A stretch of 64,000 bases of DNA from Gordionus sp. m RMFG-2023 (Eukaryota; Nematomorpha; Gordioida; Chordodea; Parachordodidae): the NCBI RefSeq assembly GCF_954871325.1, contig NC_088775.1, positions 45,175,561 through 45,239,560 on the forward strand, written 5' to 3'. Under the pieces are notes generated by a model. It saw only the letters and a list, made by a program, of their open reading frames with translations. It was not told where the DNA came from and did not search any database. Both the position numbers and the translations under genes were made by a program. Positions 45,546 through 55,734 of the stretch are shown one piece after another; within the stretch, counting starts at the first letter, position 1, and the number at the start of each line of letters is the position of its first letter.

Positions 45546-46249
45546 CAGTGCAGTGTGAGCACATGTATTTAGATTGTCTTCTTTTTCAAATGTATCTTAA
45601 TATTTTTTCAGGTTGGTAAATTATAAAATCATGGACCTGATTGTATTATATGTTTCCAAAATTAAGCATCTTGTTTTTTACGTGAGCCAGGGTCAATAAG
45701 ATAGCTAAATCTTTATGAATAGTTTAATTTTAAATTTTTTGTCCAAAATATCATTTAATATATTATTGGTAATTTCTCTCGGACAAATATCCAAATTCTT
45801 CAACAGCTGCTTTCATTATATATTTGTATTTGCTCATTACATTTTATTGATGTGGCCTATCTTGTTTGGATAATTGTACATAATATAATATAAATTGTCA
45901 ATTAGTAATTTTCTCAAACCATGCTTAAGTAAAATTATTATATTTATTTATATATTTAGATCCAATCAAATTAATGATGAAAAAAATTCTTTTTTTTATA
46001 TATTTCAAATTGAAATTCTAATATTTTAATATGAAAATTTTATATTTTTATATAAAATTATAATTAAATCGATGCTTTGATGATACAAATATATTTTTTA
46101 ATAATTTGCAAATAAATTAGATTGATAAATATGCTTTAAATACATATTAGTAAATTAAATCAATATAGTTATTCACCAATAACATTTTAGAGTATTTGAT
46201 CGTATTTGACCAGGTCAAATATTCCTGTCAATTGACCCCTGGATCTTAC

Positions 46250-48492
46250 TTGTTAATGTTAAATCTATACCAAAAAAATTATGACGCTAAGGGAGGCAAG
46301 AGAAGTAGTTAGTATGGTTAAAAGCATTGTAACATGCAAAAAAAATTAAGTATACTTATTGGAAATGGGAGGAGGAGAGGATATAAAAGCATTAAATAGG
46401 AGAAAAAATAAGTTAAATATAATAAAGTAAATAAAAAAACTCAAAAATTGTAATAAAAAAGAATTAAGGAAAATCATGTTAGAATATAAAAATAATAAAT
46501 GGAAGATAGAAAAAATAAGTTTAAAAAATTAGAATAATTAAAAATGAAGTAAAAGAACATAAAATATAAGCAAAAATGGGAAAACATCAGGTTAAAATTT
46601 TTTTTATAAAGAATAACATATTCAGTAATGGGAGAAATATACTAGATCAAACCATATCATCTACTAAAAGTATTGAGCAAGGAGACCTTTTTCGCTTACT
46701 TTTATTTTGTCTAGGTCTTGATTATTTTTAAAAACAGCAGGTTTGATGTAGATGTGTCGTATATTGATGACAGAAAATAATATATATCTGAAAAGATCGC
46801 AAATGTATGAAGCATAATAAATAATAGATGATGGGGCCTCAATTGTATAAGTCAAAACACAAATAAAACAGAATTTTGCCCCTTATAATCGTTTTTCTCT
46901 AATTTTTTTCTTTTTAAGTTTTTTAATTCTCTTTAGATTCCCGCAAAATTGACCCTGAAAGCCCAAATTAATAAAATATAATTTTTTTCATATTAGAAGG
47001 CTTGGCCCCCATGTTACAATTTAGTTTTATAAGTTTCTGGCCTTTTTGGCACACACTAAAGAAATTCAAAAAATTATCATTGTGGTTCGACCCAATCTGA
47101 AAAATGTTATAATTTTTTCCGGGATTTTTAGGTTGTTTGCTATACTATAATTCCATTATTCGTTTCTATTTTAAAAATATCTTAATGATTCTATTCTTAA
47201 AAATTTTCTTTATATTCTTTAAATTACTATCCATTTCTAGTTGGATTGATAGGCGAAATTTGCTATTTCATATTGAAACTAGTCATATCTTTTTATATAT
47301 TTTTCAATATTATATTCTTACACTTGTGATCACTCTCATTCTTAAATGACCCATAGCGTTTAGGGTTGTTTTTAAAACGATTATTGTTTACATTGATGTT
47401 ACTATTTTCTAAATATGGAAAAATTTTATTCAAAAATAAAACACAAACTAAAATCCATTATTTGAAATAAAACTTAAAACAAAACGCTTCATGTATAAAC
47501 TATCTTTTAATTACTATAATAATTCTTTTTTTCATCATTTTATTCTTTTAAAAGTTTTTTATTTCTTTGCATTTATCATTCCAAATGGTGGTTTCCATTT
47601 TTAAAAAAAACCTAAATGTCATGTAGAGCAATCTGACACCAAAAATCTACAAAAAAGAAATAAAGATTTATTTTTTTTAAATTTGTCATTTTTATAATAA
47701 TTATTCTTCCAAAATTAATTTTTTTTATAGAAAATTTAGGTTATTAGAACAAATGGAAAAAGATTATTTTTTGGAATAAAATAAATGAGTATAAATTTAA
47801 AAAAAAGGTAAAGAAAGATAAAAGCAAAGAAAATAAATAGAAAGAAAAAATATATAAATAGAAAAGAAATACAAAAATAGAAATAAAATGAAACGAAAAA
47901 AATTGCTAATATTTTGTGGTAAAACGTGTGGGATACCAAATATTAGGCTGAAAATGTCTCTAAATTTAAAGTTTATATGTTTATTTCTTTTTTATAAAGT
48001 TCTTTGGATGGAATTTTCTTAAAAATTTTTTATTGCCTCAATAATACTTTTCCCATCTTATTATGATATATGTCATAGACTGTAACGCTCCAGGGATTAT
48101 TTTTTATTGGGGGTTTATATTAGAATATTATAAGTCGAAGAGACAGAAAATAAATAAAATAGAAAATAATAATGTAAAAAATAAGAAAAAGTTAAGAAAA
48201 AGGAATTGGTGGAATCAAAAGTAGTTATTAGAATTGAAAAAAATAATTGAAAAAAAGTTGAAATGTAAATCTTTATAAGGGGATCATTCCTGTCTATGCA
48301 TAAAGGATAATGAATCGAATAATTTTATTCGAACGAGGAACGGGTAATTTACTATTGATTCATAAATCGATTATTGAATACTATTTTAATTATAAAAAAT
48401 ATACTAAATTTTTTATATTTGTAGTTTAAAATGATTGCAAGATATTTCAAAATTTAAGTTAAAAAAAGTTGTATATTTACATTATCATCCAT
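46250..48492. other. A+T-rich, no gene seen
   Basis: Several purine-rich low-complexity runs (46370-46560, 47790-47900, 48130-48260). No coding or terminal-repeat signal found. Confidence 0.5.
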
Positions 48493-48500
48493 CTTTAAAT

Positions 48501-48722
48501 TAGTGTTGTTAAAAGCTCGATTTGAGCCGATTTTTAAAAACGGCTAACTTCATATTTTAGCCAGAAAAATATTGACTATGTCTTGAGGTTTTGCTAATAG
48601 ATGTCCAAACATTTGTGCTATCTATGAGCAAAATATTCAGGCTTGCTTAATATTATGCTGAATAATATATTGAGTTAGCCTTTATTAAAAATCGGCTCAA
48701 ATCGAGACTTTTAACAACACTA
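48501..48722. mobile_element. MITE family M1, copy 6
   Basis: TAGTGTTGTTAAAAGCTCGA ... CGAGACTTTTAACAACACTA, 222 bp, with a perfect 8-bp duplication CTTTAAAT (48493-48500 and 48723-48730). This copy best defines the family. Confidence 0.95.
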
Positions 48723-48730
48723 CTTTAAAT

Positions 48731-50922
48731 ACAACTAAAAAGATATATATAATTGAAATGGATATATACATAACACAATTTTATACAAAAGATTATTATT
48801 GGCAATTGTATTTTTCTAATAGTCTAGTAAAGGGAAAAAAAAAATAAAGTTAAGATAAATAAAATTTGATTACACTACAGAAAAAATATTTTAATCTAGC
48901 ACCCAATTAATCAAAATGAATTGCTTTCGAGCTATTGCAATTTGCAGTGAATTGACAATGATAGAAAGCTTTATTACACATGCCTATTGTGAGCTTTGTT
49001 AGTTTGTTCCAAAAAATATCAAGGGATTATTACTATGGGAATAAATTAAAAATTACTAAGTGTTCATTGGTGATGATGCGACGTGTAAGATTTTTAAGAT
49101 GTTATTTAATTTTATTTATATATTATATTTTTATCACTTTTTGATTTTTACCTATGCCAAAATCTTGAAAAATCTTTTATAAATCTTTTGTAATTTTCAT
49201 GCATAAAAAATCGTTCAAGATGATATCAAAAATTTTAAAAAAAATTCTACTAAGATTGTTTAAAATTTTTTTGAACATCTTTTTCTAACTCTGATTATGC
49301 TATTTATAAATTCTAATAGCTTATTATACAGGGTCAGCAGCATACTATAAGAGAATAAGACACACTAACATTTTTAGGAAATACTGGAACTTACTAAAAT
49401 TGATAATTAAAATAGGAAAGTTCTTTGCGATCATGCATTGATAAAGATTTTTCTCTACAGCTAGGTTAATCGGAATTTCAAAAGAACTTTAATCCGTCTA
49501 GACAAAATAATGTTTGTTCGATAATTATAATTTAAGTGATTTGATGATTATTAATTTATATTTCTCACCTTGTTGTTTGTTATTCGAAATTTAATATAAT
49601 TGTATATATAGTAAGGGCTTAAGAAATCTGAGTTCATATTTCACAGAACCAGTTTTTAGCAAATTCAAGAACTTAAATAATTTAAAGCGCCCTTTTTTAA
49701 ATTTTGAAACACCTTATTTTACCGGGAATTCATATTCCAGAATGTATAGTACATATTTTGGGAATTTCAGACAATTTGAATTCTCATGGATATCTAAAAA
49801 ATCTTTATAAATATAAATCCACATAAATAAAATTAGTTCAAAATTTCACTGCAAAATTGTCTGATTTTAGGGTAGAAAATCTAACATTCTTTAATACGAT
49901 TTCGGCACATAATCAGGTCTTTGAATTAAAAACATATACCATAAATAATTTAAATCTTAAATATTCTCTAAAAAACTTAGATTTGCTAAATTCCTACAAT
50001 TTATATATTACATAAACTTGTTTTAATACTACTATACTACTACACTAATTAATAGAAAATATATTATTCATGTGTGACTCGGAGTAAAAAAGGGCAATAT
50101 TTTAATTGATATTTTATTATAAATCCATTCTTGGAGATGAGGGAGGATAAATTTATATTGGTGTGGGACATGGAAAGGATTTAAAAACGCTAGTAACAAT
50201 TATGGAACTAAGAGTGCCCAAATAAATTATATAAATATAAAATAATACATTGTATTATTAAATATAAATATGTAGGCTGGGTCGACACGCAAGTGTAAAT
50301 TGCTACTGCTGATCTAAACATTTTTTTCTCATGATTATTTTGACGATATTTCCTTGGTCATAAAAGATGCATTGGAGATAAATCAAAACTAGTAAAAGTA
50401 GTGATATGTAAGAAGAAAACTGTTGGACTAGAAATTTGAAGTATTCTGTTTGGTAATTCTGTCTGATATTAACTATAAGAGTTAATAAATTCGGTTCAAT
50501 ATTATCAATATTTTTATGCAAAATTTTTATGCTTATTAGATACATTTCCATAAAAGCATATTGTCTAGATTAATTCTTATAAAATATAAAACTACACGTT
50601 TTCAAAATCTATTTAAAAACAAAATGGGAAGATGTCAGCCTGGTTTTTAGTGGGATTTCCTATATTAACCCAAAGTTAATGTGTGTAAAATTTTCTAAGT
50701 TTTTATATACTATGATATAAATTATATGTCTTTTAAGACTTCTCGGTAAAAAATATGCCTCGCTGACTCTCAATTCATATTTTTGTATTATTTCAATTTT
50801 AATATTATATAGAAAGTAAATAAAAATTTCCCATTATAAATTTTTTAATAAAAACGATATTTTATTAATTAATAAACATTGAATAATTATTATTTCAAGT
50901 TTGTACACCTTACATGGTTTCT
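48731..50922. other. A+T-rich, no gene seen
   Basis: 49625-49750 is the second copy of the dispersed repeat near 41941. Otherwise nothing recognisable on either strand. Confidence 0.5.
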
Positions 50923-51239
50923 ATAATTATAACATAGTTTATATTTATTAATAGTAGTGCTGTGAAGTAACGTCAAAAAAGTAACGTCGTTACTAACGAC
51001 GTTACTTTTTTGAAGAAAAGGAACGCCATTTGTTACTTACTAAAAAAAAACATAATTATAAAATTACTTTTGTTTATTTTTTAATTCTTAATATAAAATT
51101 TAAGCCGAGTTTTTCATATCAACCAACAACTTCCTTCATTTATATTTTAAACTCTCGTTGTTAAATTTTCTGTCGAAATTAACATTCAATTAAAATTCAA
51201 AGTAAATGATGTTAATAATGATATTATTATTCTTATAAT

Positions 51240-51445
51240 TTATTTTAAGTATGTCCATAGTACTTCTTCAGATGAAGATGATTTAACCCTTCCCTGGCTC
51301 CAATTGAAATATATTTTAAACCAATAAAGAAAATTAATGGTACCAAGTCTACACTTTGTAAATGTAAATTATATCCCAACACAATTATTTTAACCTCAAT
51401 GTCCAGCAGTTCAAACTTAAAAAAGCATTTGAAGGTAAAAAGATA
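51240..51445 (+). pseudogene. BED zinc-finger remnant of hAT X
   Basis: SSDEDDLTLPWLQLKYIL, then in another frame KPIKKINGTKSTLCKCKLYP and SSSSNLKKHLKVK. This is the N-terminal BED finger of a hAT transposase, with the first cysteine pair altered (KCKLYP for the usual C-x2-C) and a frameshift after NQ. A GTAAAAAG directly after LKKHLK could have been a splice donor. Confidence 0.6.
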
Positions 51446-51537
51446 AATTAATATATCATTATTTTAAACATTACTTAAATAATAGAATAATATTCTTTCA
51501 TAATATTTTGAAAAGCTTAATCATGGAAAAATATAAG

Positions 51538-52295
51538 TAGGACTGTGTCGATATTAAACATCGGATAGGATCGGTACCGATATTTAACGTTTTCCAAAAA
51601 TATCGGATCGGGCCGATATCTGTAAAAAACCGATCCGATCTTTTTACTTTTCTTTTTTTTTGTTATTTTATGTTATGTATATTTATTTTACATTATTATA
51701 ATATTTTCTAAATAATTTTTTTTTAAGCAATTCAAATGCACAACACCCTCTAAATTTTATTCCTTTTTAAAATAGATATATAGTATTTTAAAGTTTTTTT
51801 TATTAAAATAGAAAGAACCCCTCAAAGTTTTAATTATTTTAAATCTTTTTAAATAATAACGCCAATTTTATTATCTATACTTTAAATAAAAGAATATAAA
51901 AGACAAAAATAATTTTGCAAAATGCGTTATCTGCGGAATCATCTGAGTTTACCTTCAGTATGGCAGGGGATATAGAGACTCCATATTGTAGAAGTTTATT
52001 GCCAGAAAATCTAGAGGCTCTCATATTTATTAAAATAAATCTTTTATAATTCATACAAAAATAAAATGCATATATTATCAAATATAGTTTTTTAAATTAT
52101 GGCCTTAATTGTAGAAATAAAAAAAATTAAATTAAATGCATAATTTGATTTTTGCATAAAAAATATTGATTTCTTAATTACATTTGATTCAAAGGGTGGT
52201 GGTGAAAAATCATTATAAATATCCGACCGGTATCAATATCGGATCGGGTTTGAAATATCGGATCGGTAAAAAATATGTGGATCGGCACAGCCCTA
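51538..52295. mobile_element. hAT-type non-autonomous element 'N', 758 bp
   Basis: Left TAGGACTGTGTCGAT, right (reversed) TAGGGCTGTGCCGATCC, with CGGATCGG-type repeats inside both ends. Perfect 8-bp duplication AATATAAG (51530-51537 and 52296-52303). No coding frame of note. Confidence 0.9.
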
Positions 52296-54672
52296 AATAT
52301 AAGGAATTAAATTATACTAAAATATTGGGCTGGGAACCAACATTTAAATCTTAAGATTAACAAAATATTGGTTTTGGTTCAAAGTATTATATTGAGTTTT
52401 TTATATCTTCTATTTCTTGTTTTGTATTGCTATTGGTTTGACTATAATTGTTTACAAATTTAAAGAATTAAAAAACTTTGTTTAAATAATATATATATAT
52501 ATATATGAAATAGTGGTGTAGCCAGGATTTATCCAATAACAAAATTTAACAGAGAATTTCATTATAGATTTTATTTATTATTCAAATACTATATATAACA
52601 ACCCATTATTTAACCAGCCGTGTTGAGCACTAAGCGCTCTTGTTTGTCTGATCAAAATTTTGAAATCATTGTTGCTAAAAATAAATAAAAAATTATTACA
52701 TGATGTTATCTTATAATATATTATTTTTGTATAATTTTATTTATATTATAATAAATATACGAATATTTTTTTATAAAACTATCTTATATATTCTTTTTGT
52801 ATAGTTTTATTTTATAATATATTGTCAAAAAAAAAATATTATTTTTGTATATATTTAATTTTTTTAAGTAACGAGTAGCCCGTTACTTTTTTTAAAAGTC
52901 GGTAACACGCGTTCCTTTTTTGAAAAGGTAACGAGTAACGGTAACTCGTTTTTTTCAGATGTAACGAGTAACGGTAACGCGTATCTTTTTTGTAGTAACG
53001 TTTACAGCACTAATTAATAGTAATTCATTTATGCATAATCCAATTAAGATTTCAAAACATATAGATACAGTTCATACATAAACATACATGGATAACATGG
53101 TTCCTTCTGGAAATCCTTTGGGTGGTAGTCGTTAATTCATGAAATATTCGGTAGCTAACCAGTACCCAATATTACATTCCTCCTCCTTTAACAAGTTTGG
53201 ATGACGTTGCTAACTATTTCACAATATTACATCTCTCCCCCTTTTACAAGTTTGGATCACTAATTCTTTTTGCAACTTTGAGGTCTCTATCCTGTCATCA
53301 TCATACTTTTGAAATACTCTTATATTCATTCTCCTCATGGTCTATACTCGTCTTCCCTTTTCTGTCCAATTTTTAATCATTCTTCTTTATGCGCAATTTA
53401 ATATACCAGACTCTGCTCGATTTATAGTTTTGCCTTTATTATTGATCTCACACAGTATCCATACCAAAACTATTATTGATCTCCCGCTGGAGTATCAATA
53501 TAGACTAATATCCCCATAGAGTATCTTTGTTGATCCCTTTGTATGATATTGGTTCCCACCGAAGTATTAATATCGATGGATATCCAATCGGAGGTATCCT
53601 TATCGATCCCTTTATATGATTGATCTCCCAACAGATTATCAATATCAACAGATATCCTGCCGGAACCTTATCGACTCCTTTGTATTAATGGCCCACGAGG
53701 TCACCCTTATCCTAGAGTGGCCAAGAGATCACTATCATCTTTGGATGGCCCATGAGGGAGGTCACTATTATTCTAGAGCTGATCAAGAGATCGCTATCAT
53801 CCTTGGATGGCTCATGAGATAATCCATATTCCTAAACAGTGTCATTGCTATCCTTTAACCCAAAGTAATACCTAGCCACGGGAGCCCCATTAGTATTAAA
53901 ATATATCAAAAATATAGTCCTTGTCAAAATCTCAAAATATTCTTTCTCATAACCAAAAATCAAATGATTAAAATATTTCGTAAGAATCATAATTCCATAA
54001 CCATATTTATCAATAATAGTTTTTCTCCATATATTCAATATTTCCATAATCTTAGTTTATTCAATATAATTATGTCAAAATCAATTTCATATTCATCAGA
54101 TATTAGTTAATAAATCTAATTTGTTCATCCCTTCATAAAATTCATCCTCCCAAAATAGATATTTTCATAAGATTTCACATCATTTACACATATATTCATT
54201 TGTCATCATATATCAATTACCCTATTCCATAAACCCAATCTCCATATAAGTGTGATTTTTGCTAATTCATTTAAAACTATTCGTATTCCATTAATAATTC
54301 ATTTTCCAAATTAAAACTTCATTATCAATCATAATTTTATCATATTTTCCAAATTTTCATAATTTTTTAATTCTAATTTACAATTTTTATTTTTTACAAT
54401 AATTTAATTTCATTAAATCATTTAATACATTCATACAAATATCACATTTAAAAAATAGTTTATATTTAATCCGTTACTGCGCCAATATAATATAGTTCAC
54501 ATATTTTAATAGTAATGTTCATTTATACATAATCATGGAGATAATAAAACATATATATACAGTTGAGCATTAATACATGTATAACATTATTCCTTCTGTA
54601 ATAATCCTTTGGGTGGTGGTCGTTAATTCATGAAGGGCTCGGTAGCAAAGTATTACACAATATTACAATAAT

Positions 54673-55661
54673 AAAAAGTGCATCTAAAATTATTGTTTTT
54701 TTTATGTATATTAAGATTCATTTTTATGATTATATACATAATTGATATCTAGATACTTTTTAGGGCACGTATTGCTACTAGATACATTAAGAAGTATTTT
54801 TTAACAATTCTATTTCTATCATGGATTTTTTTAAATTTTCAATGGAACGGGCAGATTTAGTAGTACAAGAATAGTTGCTAAAAGTAGATTCAAATAGCTA
54901 TCCGATTCTTTTTTAATGATATAACTAAATTTGGAATTTAAAATTATTTAAAAAAGAATAATTGTCTCTTAATCTTAATTATAATTGAATTCAAATATAA
55001 ATAGCAATGTTTTTGAATAGGCCCATTCCTAACCTGCTTTCACAGTTAACGCTTTGCCACTAATAAATACAGAAAATTATTTTTTTATAATTCGCCGTAA
55101 ATTCGTGTTAACTTTTAATGCAGGTTAAATTCTCCTTCATAGTTTGCAATTAGGGGCGAAAAAAAAAATAAAGCGAATTTTCTATAATTCCCCGAAAATT
55201 CGCTCCTACTATAAACGAGGGGTAACAGTGAGTGAAGAAGTTAGTAGTAAAATCCTTTTTTGATATTATATAATTTTATTACATATTTTCATGAATGCAG
55301 ATGGAACCATATAATTCTGAATTCCGTGGAAATTTATCCAAAAATGTATAACCAATAAAAAATAAAGATAGAAAAAATAAAAAAATTAATAAGCAAACAA
55401 ATAATTTAAAAAAAGGTAAACATATTAAACAAAAAATAAATAAAAAGTGAACAAATAATTTTAAAAAATAAACAAAATTATGTAAAAATAAACATAATTA
55501 TAAAAAAAAACAATAAACAAAATTAAAAACAATAAAAGTGTTAAAATATTTGACAAAGGTAAACACAAATAAATAAAGATATGAAAAATAGTAAATGAAT
55601 AAAATAAAAAATCAAATAAATGATATTATTATTCAGTAAAAGTAAACAAAGAAACAATTCA
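54673..55661. other. Upstream region of the five-exon gene; no element recognised
   Basis: 55340-55640 is very A-rich (AAATAAAAAA, ACAAATAATTT). No TATA-box call is possible in such composition, and no untranslated exon could be supported. Confidence 0.4.
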
Positions 55662-55734
55662 ATGATCACGTGGACGTTCTTGATTCTCACTTTTACTTCT
55701 GTTTTTCGATGCGTACAAATGGCTAACTTAACAG
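55662..55734 (+). CDS. Exon 1: signal-peptide exon
   Basis: Encodes MITWTFLILTFTSVFRCVQM then ANLT, ending ACA G|GTATAT. The split codon joins the exon 2 acceptor at ACTAG|AC to give GAC, in frame with the long open frame that follows. A hydrophobic core directly after the start makes it a typical secretion signal. Confidence 0.65.

Larger units (their letters stand above)
44515..46241. mobile_element. hAT-like element Z1, non-coding, 1,727 bp
   Basis: Left end CAGGGTTGTGCATTTGACC, right end (reversed) CAGGGGTCAATTGACAGG, with a perfect 8-bp duplication GATCTTAC (44507-44514 and 46242-46249). GTCAAAT and GTCAATTGACC motifs are repeated at both ends. It contains a 20-bp tandem array and a SINE, and no transposase. 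A second copy hosts Gypsy 2. Confidence 0.85.
50955..53012 (+). mobile_element. hAT element 'X', mostly non-coding copy of family Y
   Basis: Ends TAGTGCTGTGAAGTAACG and, reversed, TAGTGCTGTAAACGTTACT, with GTAACG/CGTTAC repeats inside both ends. Perfect 8-bp duplication ATTAATAG (50947-50954 and 53013-53020). It keeps a BED finger remnant and holds a nested element (51538-52295). It shares sequence, inverted, with the family member at 3142-11083, and shows the Gypsy 1 insertion site unoccupied. Confidence 0.88.
50928..54667 (-). mobile_element. Non-autonomous LTR element F, with nested hAT elements
   Basis: The right LTR is 54486-54667 (182 bp). The left LTR is 50928-50954 plus 53021-53176 (183 bp), split by hAT element X. 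ATAAT flanks both outer ends (50923-50927 and 54668-54672). On the minus strand the LTR starts TGTAATATTG. TTGGCGCAGTAACGG follows the 5' LTR as a primer-binding site resembling the tRNA-Ser type of 17.6/297-class elements, and AAAGGAGGAGGAA precedes the 3' LTR as polypurine tract. The 1.3-kb interior has no gag or pol; 53480-53830 contains short internal repeats around TATCAATAT and GATCCCTTT. Fossil without protein-coding parts. Confidence 0.8.

Noticed and set aside
47736-47939. Phe-rich minus-strand open frame
   Set aside because: Translation of a purine-rich low-complexity run.
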